A stretch of 64,000 nt of DNA. It comes from Algoriphagus mannitolivorans DSM 15301 (GTDB taxonomy: Bacteria > Bacteroidota > Bacteroidia > Cytophagales > Cyclobacteriaceae). The notes under the pieces were generated by a model, which was not told the origin of the DNA, searched no databases, and worked only from the letters and a program-made list of their open reading frames with translations. The stretch covers positions 62,001 to 126,000 of the forward strand of contig NZ_AUBV01000001.1 in the NCBI RefSeq assembly GCF_000429425.1, written 5' to 3'. Positions 18,611-28,261 of the stretch are shown here, piece by piece (position 1 is the stretch's first letter; each line of letters starts with the position of its first letter). A program made the position numbers and the translations under genes.

Positions 18611-19738
18611 ATGATGAAAGGAATATCAAGAAGAGAATGGCTGAAATCAGCTTCATTGGGAAGTGGTATGGCGTTTTTGGGCGCCAATGGCTTAGCTACT
18701 TCCCTCACTGCGGAAGAAATCCGAAAGTTTAACCCACGCCCATTGGCTGGTCCAATCCGATTGGGATCCAATGAAAATCCCTATGGTCCATCCGAGAAAA
18801 TGCGTCAGGCCATGATTGCTGCTTTTGATGATGGGTGCCGTTACCCTTGGTCTTATAATTCGGCCTTGGTAAAAATGGTTGCTGAAAAAGAAGGAGTTCC
18901 TGAAGACCATATTGTCTTGGTGGCAGGATCTACTGAGGGACTCAAGGTAGCTGGAATTACCTTTGGAAAAGGTGGAGAAATAATCACCTGCGCACCGACA
19001 TTTCTATCCATGATGGAATATGCCGAACTGTGGGGTACAGAAATCAATTGGGTTCCATTGACCAAAGATTTGGATTTTGATCTGGATGAAATCGAAAAAC
19101 GGGTATCGCATGAGACGCGTTTGGTCTTCCTTTGCAATCCTAACAATCCAACCGGGAAATTATTGCCTGCTGATCGGGTCATGGACTTTTGCGAAACAGT
19201 AAGCAAACGTGCGGTGGTCTTCAGTGACGAGGCATATTACGATTACATCACTCAGCCTAATTACCCTTCCATGGTGGAACTGGTCAAAAAAGGGCATGAT
19301 GTGGTGGTGTCCAGAACTTTTTCCAAGGTTTATGGATTGGCGGGCATCCGAATGGGCTACCTGATTGCTAAGCCAGAGCTTGCGAAAAAACTTCAGGAAA
19401 GAGTCGTCGCTAACACAAATATCATGGCCATAGAAGCGAGCAAAGCCGCTTTGAAGGACAATGAGTTTTACCAGTTTTCAATCAAAAAGGCTGAAGAAGC
19501 AAAAGCACTGCTTACTAAGACCTTAGACGACCTCAAGCTTCCCTACTTGGATTCTCACGCTAATTTTATCTTTTTTCATTCCGGAAAAGACATCCTAGAG
19601 CTCAATAAAACCATGGCTCAAAAAGGATTTATCATTGGAAGGCCATTCCCTCCTCTAAATGACTGGTGTAGGGTTTCGACCGGAACCATTGAAGAAGTGA
19701 ACCTTTATAATCAGGCAATCCGAGAGGTCCTAGGTTAA
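18611..19738 (+). CDS. Tat-exported HisC-like PLP aminotransferase
   Basis: The protein is a fold-type I pyridoxal-phosphate enzyme close to histidinol-phosphate aminotransferase: GSNENPYGPSEKM, CNPNNPTGKLL, FSDEAYYDY, and the PLP lysine at about 239 in SRTFSKVYGLAGIRMGY. It differs from HisC by an N-terminal twin-arginine signal (SRREWLKSASLGSGMAF, about residues 6-22) ending near an Ala-rich stretch. A cofactor-loaded enzyme exported folded through Tat makes mechanistic sense. The natural amino donor is unknown, and a biosynthetic histidine role is unlikely for a periplasmic enzyme. Its stop overlaps the GNAT gene start by one base. Confidence 0.87.
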   Translation: MMKGISRREWLKSASLGSGMAFLGANGLATSLTAEEIRKFNPRPLAGPIRLGSNENPYGPSEKMRQAMIAAFDDGCRYPWSYNSALVKMVAEKEGVPEDHIVLVAGSTEGLKVAGITFGKGGEIITCAPTFLSMMEYAELWGTEINWVPLTKDLDFDLDEIEKRVSHETRLVFLCNPNNPTGKLLPADRVMDFCETVSKRAVVFSDEAYYDYITQPNYPSMVELVKKGHDVVVSRTFSKVYGLAGIRMGYLIAKPELAKKLQERVVANTNIMAIEASKAALKDNEFYQFSIKKAEEAKALLTKTLDDLKLPYLDSHANFIFFHSGKDILELNKTMAQKGFIIGRPFPPLNDWCRVSTGTIEEVNLYNQAIREVLG

Positions 19739-20286
19739 TGGTTGCAAGAGATTTAATTCTAAAAAATGAAAAAGTCCTGCTGAGGCCACTTACCCGGCAG
19801 GACTTTTCCATGCTTCAGGAACTAACTACAGATCCCAAGCTTTGGATTTATTTCACCCAAGATCTGAGTAAGCCCGAAGAATTTGAAGAATGGGCAGCGG
19901 GACACTTTTTGGGAGAAAGATTGCAGTTTGTGGTGATCGACCAAAGCTCAGGCAAAGTAGCCGGTTCCACGGCATTTGGAAGTTTTTCTGCTAGGGACCG
20001 AAGACTTGAAATAGGTTGGACTTGGATTGGTAAAGAATTTCAAGGCTCCGGAATAAACGGGCAAATGAAAAAAGTGATGCTCGACTACTGTTTTGAAACA
20101 CTGAAATTGAAGCGCGTGGAGATTAAGACGGACGTATTAAATTTACCAGCCAGAAAGGCCTTATTGAAAATCGGAGCAGTAGAAGAAGGGATTCTCCGCA
20201 GTCATACTCAAATGACCCATGGAAGGCGAAGAGACACAATCTATTATAGTTTTCTTGAAGGAGAATGGCCCAAACCCTTCAAATAG
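19738..20286 (+). CDS. GNAT-family N-acetyltransferase (RimJ/RimL-like)
   Basis: The 182-residue cytoplasmic protein has the GNAT layout of the RimJ/RimL group: LLRPLTRQDFSMLQELT near the N-terminus, an acetyl-CoA-binding region around IGKEFQGSGINGQMKKVML, and the typical NLPARKALLKIGAVEEGIL segment. Such enzymes acetylate protein N-termini, aminoacyl compounds or small amines. The target cannot be read from sequence. The start codon overlaps the stop of the Tat aminotransferase gene (TAATG). Confidence 0.85.
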   Translation: MVARDLILKNEKVLLRPLTRQDFSMLQELTTDPKLWIYFTQDLSKPEEFEEWAAGHFLGERLQFVVIDQSSGKVAGSTAFGSFSARDRRLEIGWTWIGKEFQGSGINGQMKKVMLDYCFETLKLKRVEIKTDVLNLPARKALLKIGAVEEGILRSHTQMTHGRRRDTIYYSFLEGEWPKPFK

Positions 20287-20396
20287 TTTAGTATTATCAT
20301 TTAGAAAAGGACTGAACAGGATACTTCACTGTTCCTTAAATACTATTGGAAAAGATATTTTCCCTAAATTTGACGCGTACCTATTAACACCTATTT

Positions 20397-20777
20397 ATGA
20401 AAATCGCTTTAATCGCCCATGATGGCAAAAAGGCCGACATGGTTCATTTTTTAGGCGGATTTCGCGAAGCCCTTCAGCGAGCTGATGTTGAACTGGTTGC
20501 TACTGGCACTACGGGTTCCCACATCGAAAAATCAGGATTTGAAGTTCAAAGGTTGCTTTCCGGCCCACTGGGAGGAGATGCTCAGATTGCCGCAATGGCA
20601 GCTGAAAAACAATTATCCGCAGTTATTTTCTTCAGAGATCCTTTAGACAAACACCCACACGAACCTGACGTTCAGATGCTCATGAGAATATGTGATGTCC
20701 ACAATATTCCCTTGGCTACCAACCCAGCATCTGCAGAACTCATGTTCAAAGCCTTAACACAAACCTATGGAACCTAA
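20397..20777 (+). CDS. mgsA: Methylglyoxal synthase
   Basis: MgsA converts dihydroxyacetone phosphate to methylglyoxal and phosphate, a bypass used when sugar phosphates accumulate. The 126 residues match the family throughout: [14 protein letters not shown], the GTTGSHIEK phosphate-binding turn, [12 protein letters not shown], and [15 protein letters not shown] with the catalytic aspartate and histidine. The gene overlaps pfkA by 11 bases, placing a glycolytic entry enzyme and a glycolytic safety valve in one transcript. Confidence 0.95.
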   Translation: MKIALIAHDGKKADMVHFLGGFREALQRADVELVATGTTGSHIEKSGFEVQRLLSGPLGGDAQIAAMAAEKQLSAVIFFRDPLDKHPHEPDVQMLMRICDVHNIPLATNPASAELMFKALTQTYGT

Positions 20778-21753
20778 GAATATCAAAAAAATCGGTGTGC
20801 TCACTTCAGGTGGGGATGCCCCCGGCATGAATGCAGCAATCCGTGCTGCCGTGAGAGCGGGTTTTTATTACGGACTGGAAATGTATGGGATCTACCGAGG
20901 CTACGAGGGTATGATCCAAAACGACATCAAAAAGCTTGACTCCAAAAACATCACGCATGTGTTGGAACGAGGAGGTACTTTCTTGAAATCTGCAAGAAGT
21001 GATGAGTTCAGAACGGCAGAGGGAAGAAAGAAAGCTTATGAAAACCTCAAATCCCACGGAATCGATGCTTTGGTAGTGATCGGTGGTGATGGATCCTTGA
21101 CGGGAGCTCACCTATTCTATCAAGAATATGGAATTCCCGCAGTGGGACTTCCCGGCACGATCGACAATGACCTATCGGGAACAGACTCCACGATTGGATT
21201 TGATACTGCCTGCAACACCGCTATTGAAGCCATTGATAAAATCCGAGACACTGCCACCTCGCACGACCGATTGTTTTTCGTAGAGGTGATGGGACGTGAC
21301 GCTGGATTTATAGCCATCAATGCCGGAATTGGAAGTGCTTCTGCTGCGATTTTGATTCCAGAAAGAAAAACCCAAATCGAGACTTTGGTCGAAAAACTGA
21401 AGTCCCGTTCAAAAGCGAAAAAGACTTCCAACATTGTGATAGTTGCTGAAGGCGGAAAAAGTGGTTCAGCTCAAGAAATTGCAGACAAAGTCAAGAAACA
21501 CCTTCCCTACTACGACATCAAAGTCACTATCCTTGGCCATTTGCAGCGAGGAGGGGCGCCGACATCCTTTGACCGCCTACTTGCTTCCAAACTTGGAGTA
21601 GCGGCCGTAGAAGGCCTTATGCAGGGCAAATACGATGTGATGGCAGGCTTGATCAACAACAAAGTAGTCTATACCCCAATAGTTAAAGCCATTGTAGGTG
21701 ACAAAGAAGTTGACGACGAGGATTTAAGAGTGGCCAACATCCTATCCACTTAA
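20767..21753 (+). CDS. pfkA: ATP-dependent 6-phosphofructokinase
   Basis: PfkA phosphorylates fructose 6-phosphate to fructose 1,6-bisphosphate. The 328 residues show all family motifs: [19 protein letters not shown] (ATP site), [22 protein letters not shown], the catalytic [19 protein letters not shown], and a substrate-binding region [10 protein letters not shown]. The glycine of GGDGS, common in ATP-dependent enzymes, argues against a pyrophosphate-dependent form. It is translationally linked with mgsA and ends with a strong terminator. Confidence 0.96.
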   Translation: MEPKNIKKIGVLTSGGDAPGMNAAIRAAVRAGFYYGLEMYGIYRGYEGMIQNDIKKLDSKNITHVLERGGTFLKSARSDEFRTAEGRKKAYENLKSHGIDALVVIGGDGSLTGAHLFYQEYGIPAVGLPGTIDNDLSGTDSTIGFDTACNTAIEAIDKIRDTATSHDRLFFVEVMGRDAGFIAINAGIGSASAAILIPERKTQIETLVEKLKSRSKAKKTSNIVIVAEGGKSGSAQEIADKVKKHLPYYDIKVTILGHLQRGGAPTSFDRLLASKLGVAAVEGLMQGKYDVMAGLINNKVVYTPIVKAIVGDKEVDDEDLRVANILST

Positions 21754-21757
21754 GTCC

Positions 21758-21792
21758 AAAGCCAGTTCTTTTTCTTTTGAACTGGCTTTTTT
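21758..21792 (+). terminator. Rho-independent terminator of mgsA-pfkA
   Basis: AAAGCCAGTTC (21758-21768) pairs with GAACTGGCTTT (21779-21789), followed by T residues to 21792. Confidence 0.92.
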
Positions 21793-22085
21793 GTTACTTC
21801 TAAATCCAAAAGTCAGGAGTTTCATTTTTTGATATTCTCCAAAATATTCTCAAAGAAGAATTCATTTTGAGTTTTTTGCGCTTTTCATTAGCCAATGAGA
21901 ATTCAGATCTCAAATTTTCTCAATAATACCAGAGCCTCTTTGTTTTATTACTTCCGGGCACCAAAGATATTTTTCTAGAATTACCGAGAATTCAAGTGGC
22001 CGAAGGCGATTTTGAATTTCATTTTTCCATGAATTTTTAACCAAACCCGTGCGGTGTCAGCACGAAAAACTCTGACAAATTCATC

Positions 22086-22742
22086 ATGAAAAATCAAAAC
22101 TTATTCCCAAAACTAAGGATTTTAATGATCCTTTTTTTCCTTCCGGTCTTGAAAGGAAATGCGCAATTTGGTAACTCTTTTCTCAGTGGAGAGGCTATTG
22201 GAAAAGGGGCTTGGGAATTTTCCGGGCTTTACTCCTCCTTGAGCATAGGGAGCGATGGAGAAAGCGAAGGTATTTTCAACAATTATGGGCTGCTGCTCGG
22301 AGCCGGAATCTCAGAAAAAACAGAAATCAGAATCCGATACGACAGATTCAGTTCTAAAGAAGGCGGAGATTTTGGCTTCAACACAATTTATCTGGGTCCA
22401 AAATTCTCCACCGAATCCGGAAGATTTGCACTCTATTTTCCAGTTGGAGTCAATTTCGGAGATGAGTTTGATTCTTGGATGATGGAGCCTTCCTTCATTT
22501 TCAGTTTCCCTTTGGGAAAAAACTTGCAGATAAATGCTACTCCGAGCTTTTTAATTCCACTCGAGGAAGAAACAGGTCCAGAAGATGGCCTGTTAAAACT
22601 GAATCTAGGCTTAGGAATCACCGCTCCCGGAAATTGGATTTTCCGGCCTGAAGCATCTCTTCAGTATTCTGTTCAGGAAATTGGGGATGGCCATTTTCTA
22701 GCGTTAGGAATTGGTGTTTCTAAAAGGCTGGGGACTCAGTAA
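22086..22742 (+). CDS. Small outer-membrane beta-barrel-like protein of unknown function
   Basis: The 218-residue product has a signal peptide (about residues 1-26, ending at GNAQ). It then has alternating hydrophobic/polar beta segments rich in glycine and aromatics, for example FNTIYLGPKFST, FALYFPVGVNFG and LLKLNLGLGITAPG. This spacing resembles an eight- to ten-stranded outer-membrane barrel; the last residues (GIGVSKRLGTQ) resemble a final strand without the usual terminal phenylalanine. No family name can be given. It stands alone between two terminators. Confidence 0.7.
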   Translation: MKNQNLFPKLRILMILFFLPVLKGNAQFGNSFLSGEAIGKGAWEFSGLYSSLSIGSDGESEGIFNNYGLLLGAGISEKTEIRIRYDRFSSKEGGDFGFNTIYLGPKFSTESGRFALYFPVGVNFGDEFDSWMMEPSFIFSFPLGKNLQINATPSFLIPLEEETGPEDGLLKLNLGLGITAPGNWIFRPEASLQYSVQEIGDGHFLALGIGVSKRLGTQ

Positions 22743-22784
22743 AGAAAAGGGCCGGTTAATAAAACCGGCCCTTTTCTTTACTTT
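22742..22784. terminator. Bidirectional terminator between the barrel protein and the GH13 lipoprotein
   Basis: A 17-bp perfect inverted repeat (22742-22758 with 22764-22780, loop AATAA) has a GGCCGG core flanked by A-rich and T-rich ends, so it can stop transcription from both converging genes. It overlaps the stop codon of the upstream gene and the last codons of the downstream one. Confidence 0.93.
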
Positions 22785-24325
22785 TCGAAGACTCTTGTGG
22801 CATTTCCACTAAGCTTCAAAGTCCCAGAGACATTCAATCCATCTCCAAGTCCAAATATCACTTTTTCAAAACCTTCTGGAATTTGAACTTCTACCTCGGC
22901 TTTGCCCACATTATGAATGACGAAAATTTCCTGATTCCCACTTTTTCTCAAGTAAGCCATGATAGATTTGGGGTATTCAGTTTTGGGTAATTCCAATGTG
23001 CCGATAGCTAAGGCAGGAAAGGAATTTCGAAGCTTGATCAAAGACTTATAATGATTGAAATAACTTTTAGGATCATTTTTTTGTAGTGCCAAAGGAGTCA
23101 CTGTTTTATCAGTACTGTATTTGGCGTCTATCCAGGTAGGTCTTCCTGTATCTTTTTCCTTTACATCCCATAGAAACGGTTCGCGAATATTCTCATCTGG
23201 TTTGAGTCCTAGCATTCCGATTTCCTCTCCATAATACAAATACGGAGCGCCCGGCATAGTCAATAGTACCGCAATGGCCTGTTTGTACTTATCAGGATCA
23301 GAGCCAAGTTCATTGAGCAAACGGGGCTGGTCATGGTTAGAAGAGATGGTCGCGTCAATGAAATTTGGTGTAATTCCTTGGTAAAAATCGATTATGTCTT
23401 TTTGCTTCTTGGCTAAAAGCATTCCGTCTTCGGTGTTCATGGTTTCCAACAAGGTGTAATGGAAATCAAAATTGAACAGCGCAGGCAAACCCGGGAGATA
23501 AGGAGCAACAATTTCCTTTTTGTCATACACCTCTCCCACCAAATAAATATCGGGCTTGATGGCTTCCATTTTGGCCCGAAACTCCTTCCAAAATGCATGA
23601 TTATCCAATGGTCGGTCATCAGGAAAAATATGCTTCGCAGCATCCAGACGGAACCCATCTACCCCGACTTCTTCCAGCCAAAACCTACCTATTTCATAAA
23701 TTTCTTCTCTGACTTTTGGATTGTCAAAATTCAGATCCGGCATTCCACCCCAGAAAAAGCCATAGTAATAATCCTCTCCCTGACCCGGATCATGCCATTG
23801 GCGGATATTATCTGAATCCAAGGTGATAGTCTTTTTATTCAAAAAATCAGCAATGGTGTCTTTTTGAGCCCATACATAATAATCCCGATAAGGATTATCT
23901 CTGCCAGATTTGGACTCTTGAAACCAAGGATGCTCGGTAGAAGTGTGATTGATGATCATATCAATCACAATTTTAATATCACGTTTATGAGCCTCTGCAA
24001 TCAGATTTTTGAATTCCTCCATCGTCCCATAATCAGGATGTACCGCTTTATAATCCGTCACATCATACTTATGATAAGTCGGTGAAGGCATGATTGGCAT
24101 AAACCAAATTGCATTTGCGCCTAACTCCTTTACGTGGTCTAGCTTTTGGATGACTCCATTAAAGTCACCAATACCGTCCCCATTGGAGTCTTGAAAAGAT
24201 TGGACAAAAATTTCATAGGTGACCCCGGCTTGAGGCCAATAATTCTTCACTTCAGGCTCTTTTTTAGAGCAAGCGGATAAAATAGCAAGTGACAAAACGG
24301 AGCTTAGGAGTAGGTTAATTTTCAT
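22778..24325 (-). CDS. GH13 alpha-amylase family lipoprotein
   Basis: This is a 515-residue glycoside hydrolase 13 enzyme acting on alpha-glucans or maltodextrins. A lipoprotein signal ends at Cys19 (LSLAILSAC), so it is anchored in a membrane leaflet, probably periplasmic or cell-surface. Motifs in order: DGIGDFNGVIQKLD, VIDMIINHTS, GFRLDAAKHIF with the nucleophile aspartate (about 228), YLVGEVYD with the acid/base glutamate (about 260), and SSNHDQPR with the third acidic residue (about 327). The C-terminal beta domain is complete. It follows aldolase in the same direction, but a terminator lies between them. Confidence 0.92.
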   Translation of the reverse strand: MKINLLLSSVLSLAILSACSKKEPEVKNYWPQAGVTYEIFVQSFQDSNGDGIGDFNGVIQKLDHVKELGANAIWFMPIMPSPTYHKYDVTDYKAVHPDYGTMEEFKNLIAEAHKRDIKIVIDMIINHTSTEHPWFQESKSGRDNPYRDYYVWAQKDTIADFLNKKTITLDSDNIRQWHDPGQGEDYYYGFFWGGMPDLNFDNPKVREEIYEIGRFWLEEVGVDGFRLDAAKHIFPDDRPLDNHAFWKEFRAKMEAIKPDIYLVGEVYDKKEIVAPYLPGLPALFNFDFHYTLLETMNTEDGMLLAKKQKDIIDFYQGITPNFIDATISSNHDQPRLLNELGSDPDKYKQAIAVLLTMPGAPYLYYGEEIGMLGLKPDENIREPFLWDVKEKDTGRPTWIDAKYSTDKTVTPLALQKNDPKSYFNHYKSLIKLRNSFPALAIGTLELPKTEYPKSIMAYLRKSGNQEIFVIHNVGKAEVEVQIPEGFEKVIFGLGDGLNVSGTLKLSGNATRVFEK

Positions 24326-24336
24326 AGGTTATCTGT

Positions 24337-24372
24337 AAAAGAAAAAGTCACCCATTAAGTGACTTTTTCAAA
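24337..24372 (-). terminator. Terminator after the class II aldolase gene
   Basis: GAAAAAGTCAC (24341-24351) pairs with GTGACTTTTTC (24359-24369), loop CCATTAA. On the minus strand it is followed by a T-rich run. It lies between the aldolase stop and the start of the GH13 lipoprotein gene, so the latter may be only partly co-transcribed. Confidence 0.88.
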
Positions 24373-24388
24373 GAGTTAATATTTTCTA

Positions 24389-25450
24389 TTAATTTCTGTT
24401 TACTGCATTCAGCATATCAAAAGCCAACTCAAGACGCTTCACAAAGCTTTCTTCACCTTTTCTCAACCAAGCTCTTGGATCGTAATATTTCTTGTTTGGA
24501 GAATCAGGACCTTCTGGATTACCCAATTGTCCTTGAAGATAGGCCTCATTCTTTTTGTAATAATTCAGGATACCTTCCCAAGTTGCCCACTGCATATCGG
24601 TGTCAATATTCATTTTGATTGAACCGTAGCTGTTAGCTTCGCGGATTTCCTCCACAGAGGATCCAGAACCACCGTGGAATACGAAGTTCAAAGGCTTACC
24701 GGTAGTACCGAACTTCTCATTGATGTATTCTTGGGAGTTTTTGAGAATGATTGGCTTCAAACTCACGTTACCTGGCTTATATACCCCGTGAACATTCCCA
24801 AAGGCCGCAGCAATGGTGAAGAGATCACCGATTTTTTTCAAATGCTCATAAGCATAAGCTACTTCCTCAGGCTGAGTGTAAAGCTTGGAAGAATCCACAT
24901 CCGTGTTATCCACACCGTCTTCTTCTCCACCTGTTACCCCAAGTTCGATCTCAATTGCCATTTCAAGCTTGGACATTTGTTCGAAGTATTTCGCGGAAAT
25001 TTCAACGTTTTCATTCAAAGGTTCTTCCGAAAGATCCAACATGTGAGAGCTGAACAATGGCTTTTTGTGTGTGGCATAGTATGCCTTACCTGCTTCCAAA
25101 AGACCATCGATCCAAGGCAATAGCTTCAAGGCTGCGTGGTCGGTGTGCAAGATTACCGGCACACCATAAGCTTCTGCCATCTGATGAACGTGATGAGCAC
25201 CTGATATACCACCTGCAATGCTTGCTTGTTGTTTATCGTTAGGTAGACTTTTCCCGGCAAAAAACTGCGCTCCTCCGTTGGAGAACTGAATGATTACAGG
25301 AGAATTTACTTTTTTGGCAGTTTCTAAAACAGCATTGACAGAGTTAGTTCCGATTACGTTTACCGCAGGAAATGCAAATTCATTTTCTTTGGCGTATGCG
25401 TAAAGGTCTCTCAATTCGTTGCCGTACTTTACTCCAGGCTTAAATTTCAT
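24389..25450 (-). CDS. fbaA: Class II fructose-bisphosphate aldolase
   Basis: The zinc-dependent enzyme cleaves fructose 1,6-bisphosphate to triose phosphates. The 353 residues match the class IIA type: SPVIIQFSNGGAQFFAGK, the metal-binding VILHTDHAALK, EIELGVTGGEEDGVDN, the later histidines in AAAFGNVHGVYKPG and FVFHGGSGSS, and KMNIDTDMQWATW. It lies 18 bases downstream of a T9SS-exported amylase and is read in the same direction, so a core glycolytic gene is embedded in the starch locus and may be co-induced with it. Confidence 0.96.
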   Translation of the reverse strand: MKFKPGVKYGNELRDLYAYAKENEFAFPAVNVIGTNSVNAVLETAKKVNSPVIIQFSNGGAQFFAGKSLPNDKQQASIAGGISGAHHVHQMAEAYGVPVILHTDHAALKLLPWIDGLLEAGKAYYATHKKPLFSSHMLDLSEEPLNENVEISAKYFEQMSKLEMAIEIELGVTGGEEDGVDNTDVDSSKLYTQPEEVAYAYEHLKKIGDLFTIAAAFGNVHGVYKPGNVSLKPIILKNSQEYINEKFGTTGKPLNFVFHGGSGSSVEEIREANSYGSIKMNIDTDMQWATWEGILNYYKKNEAYLQGQLGNPEGPDSPNKKYYDPRAWLRKGEESFVKRLELAFDMLNAVNRN

Positions 25451-25468
25451 AGTATGAGATAGGTTAGA

Positions 25469-28261
25469 TTAATTTTTAATAAAGCGTTGGTGCAGTACCC
25501 GCTTGGTATCAAACGCCTCAAAGATATAAATCCCACGAGTAATTTCACCTAGATAAAGGTCTAAATTCTGGTTTCCGGCTTGGCTTTCACCTTCCAAAAC
25601 CACCCTCCCGGACATATCAATCACCCGGTAATTGATCTGTTCCATTTCATTAGGCAACTCAATAGTCAAGGTTCCCTCAGCGGGTATAGGATACATCTTT
25701 AAGCCTTCCAAGGAAATGGATTCAGGAATACCGGTGATGTAATCGGTTTGCAAAATACCAGGTCCGGGTTTTGGAAGTGGCTTATCTGTAAAGAGATAAA
25801 ATTCATTGGGTCGAAATCCAAACGACCTTTGAGTTGAACTCAAGTTTAGTTCTTCCCCGGTGAAATAATTGTACCATTTCCCGGCTTTTGGAAACTGTAC
25901 CTGAAGGGAGCCTTTGCTCTCCAAGTCGAAGTTGCCGAACAAAAACACCTCCATCTCAGCATGATTCAAATGGATGGTTTTGAAAGTTGAGGTCAAATTA
26001 ATGGACGCGTTGGCAGGATTGGAAAAGACAGGATAGTTTGACTTAAGCTTGATCATTTCCTGATAAAGCTTGAAAAGCCTGACTCTTTCAGGATTATTCA
26101 AATAATCCCAACGGGTAGGCTTCACTGCCAACCGATCGTTGTTCAGCTCCAGATCGTATCCAAACTCCCCGAATTGCCACAGCATTTTAGGACCAGGAAT
26201 AGCAAAATAAAAAGCAGTCATGATTTGCTGTCGATTGACGGCATTTTCCAAATCCTTTAGGTTTACAGGAGAAGTCAACCCAAAATTCAGAGTTTCCCAC
26301 ATGACCCTTTCTTCGTCGTGGGATTCCTGATAGGCGATCAGATGATTTTTTATCCAGCCTCTGTTTTTGAAATATGCACCCTGCATGTTGTCGTTGTTGC
26401 CTTTGGCCAAGTTTCGCGAAGTACCGTTCATATTTCCCCAAAACATCAGACCATAATCCGCCAACTCTTTTTCTTCTGAATTTTCGGACAGATGCTCCAA
26501 AATCACATAGGCCTCAGGATGCTTGGCTTTGATTCGATCATAGATATGCTTCCAGATTTTGATTCTTGAGGCATCGTACTGGGACCATTGACCTACATTA
26601 TTTCCACTGTTGACTTGAGTAAATCCCTTGGAAAGGTCAAATCGAATCCCGTCAATTTTGTATTCGCTAAGCCAGTAAGAATTCACCGAATCCACAAAAG
26701 CCTTGGTATAAGCACTCTCATGGTTAAAATCATAGCCCACATTAAAGGGGTGCTTGGCTTCTCGGTTGAACCAAGGATTATCCAAAGTTGGTGCACCATA
26801 ATCCCCGTCGTTATACAGCCTAACCATAGGATTTTGGCCAAAAGCATGGTTTAGTACCAAGTCCAAAATGACCATAATCCCCTTTCCATGAGCTTCATCA
26901 ATGAGGGTTTTTAAGTCATTTTTGGTACCGTAATACTTATCCGGGGCAAAGAAAAAAGAAGGATTATATCCCCAAGAGAGATTTCCCTCAAACTCCCCTA
27001 CTGGCATCAATTCGATAGCATTTACTCCCAAATCCTTCAAATAATCCAGACGCTCCAATACTGCCTTGTAAGTTCTTCGATCATCAAAGTCCCGGACCAA
27101 TAATTCATATACCACCAGCTCCTCTGGTTTGGGGCGGGTATAGGTTAAGTTTTTCCATAAAAATGGATCCTGATCTGTTTGGAGATATGATGCCTGAAAG
27201 TTGGTTTTTCCTGAAGGATAAGGCTTTAAACCTGGATAACGGCCTTGGTTGATGATCTCCTGATCATTGAAAGGATCAGAAGTTTTATCGGTATAGGGAT
27301 CACCGATTCGAATCTCCCCATCTACAAGGTATTGAAAAATATACTCTTGCTTTGGAAGAAGCCCTTCGATATTCAACCAGAAAATTTCTCCATCAGGAGT
27401 AACTTTCATCTGATATTCTGGCAAAATCTTCCAATCATTAAAATCCCCGATTACATGCACAATGTTCTTTTTGGGGGCTTGCAGAGCCAATACTGCCTCT
27501 GTGGAAGAAAGGTAATTGATTCCAAGTCTCACTCCGGCCGGCAATGGGGCTTTTTCGGAGGGCGTGAAAACGGTTAGGTTGACTGTTTTAGAATTAGTAT
27601 CAGCCCCCTTTTGAGCTTTTGCCGTCATCTGAAATGTCCCCGCAGATGAAGCTAAAAATGAGTAGGTGATTTCCTTGGCATTTGCCTTTTCAGCCACCTT
27701 ATTCCCATTGAGTTCCAATGTCAAATCTGCAAGCTCGGATGACTCTGCCTTGAATTCAAATGTGTCGCCGACCTGTAAAGAAAGCGCATTGGATTGCGGT
27801 TGAGTAAAAACCACCTGAAAGCCCTGGGACAAATCCACAAAAAAGTCTGAGTTGGAAGTAGTTTTCCCCTCCTTGGTACCATCCGCATTTCTGAAAACCA
27901 AGCCAAGCCGATAAATGGTCAATCCACTTGGATTAGGGAAAAAGGTATTTGGAGTGAGGTCGAAGGTATAGAGGTTAGTCTGACCCTGAACTTTGGTCAT
28001 TTTGGCGGCAGGATTGGTGGTTCCCCATTGGAAAGGAACAATCGACCAAGTGGTAGAAGCTGGACCTGCGGTGACGGCACCGATGTGAATATAAACGTCA
28101 CAATTGCAATCTTTCAGACCTGAGGTACCTTTAGAAGCATCATAAATTATTCTTACTTGCTGAGAGGCAAGTGGAATGGCCGGCTCCGTAGTGACCTGAG
28201 CCCATGAAAAGATGGTAGTTAAAAAGAGAAGAATGAAAAGGTGAAATCGGAACTTTTTCAA
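25469..28261 (-). CDS. T9SS-exported GH13 alpha-amylase / pullulanase-like enzyme
   Basis: The 930-residue secreted enzyme has a signal peptide (about 1-21, ending SWAQ) and two N-terminal beta-sandwich regions. A CBM48/E-set-like module (HVIGDFNDWKILPEYQM, about 270-330) precedes a GH13 barrel. Catalytic residues are visible: Asp in GIRFDLSKGF (about 541), Glu in VILEHLSEN (about 585) and Asp in ESHDEERV (about 647). The last 80 residues form a T9SS type A sorting domain (MYPIPAEGTLTIEL ... GIYIFEAF). It is thus exported across the outer membrane and probably displayed on the surface to degrade starch or related glucans. It is divergent from the LacI regulator. Confidence 0.92.
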   Translation of the reverse strand: MKKFRFHLFILLFLTTIFSWAQVTTEPAIPLASQQVRIIYDASKGTSGLKDCNCDVYIHIGAVTAGPASTTWSIVPFQWGTTNPAAKMTKVQGQTNLYTFDLTPNTFFPNPSGLTIYRLGLVFRNADGTKEGKTTSNSDFFVDLSQGFQVVFTQPQSNALSLQVGDTFEFKAESSELADLTLELNGNKVAEKANAKEITYSFLASSAGTFQMTAKAQKGADTNSKTVNLTVFTPSEKAPLPAGVRLGINYLSSTEAVLALQAPKKNIVHVIGDFNDWKILPEYQMKVTPDGEIFWLNIEGLLPKQEYIFQYLVDGEIRIGDPYTDKTSDPFNDQEIINQGRYPGLKPYPSGKTNFQASYLQTDQDPFLWKNLTYTRPKPEELVVYELLVRDFDDRRTYKAVLERLDYLKDLGVNAIELMPVGEFEGNLSWGYNPSFFFAPDKYYGTKNDLKTLIDEAHGKGIMVILDLVLNHAFGQNPMVRLYNDGDYGAPTLDNPWFNREAKHPFNVGYDFNHESAYTKAFVDSVNSYWLSEYKIDGIRFDLSKGFTQVNSGNNVGQWSQYDASRIKIWKHIYDRIKAKHPEAYVILEHLSENSEEKELADYGLMFWGNMNGTSRNLAKGNNDNMQGAYFKNRGWIKNHLIAYQESHDEERVMWETLNFGLTSPVNLKDLENAVNRQQIMTAFYFAIPGPKMLWQFGEFGYDLELNNDRLAVKPTRWDYLNNPERVRLFKLYQEMIKLKSNYPVFSNPANASINLTSTFKTIHLNHAEMEVFLFGNFDLESKGSLQVQFPKAGKWYNYFTGEELNLSSTQRSFGFRPNEFYLFTDKPLPKPGPGILQTDYITGIPESISLEGLKMYPIPAEGTLTIELPNEMEQINYRVIDMSGRVVLEGESQAGNQNLDLYLGEITRGIYIFEAFDTKRVLHQRFIKN

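Noticed and set aside
20219..20422. Plus-strand frame between the GNAT gene and mgsA
   Set aside because: It is an out-of-frame reading of the end of the GNAT gene and spacer, with no family signature.
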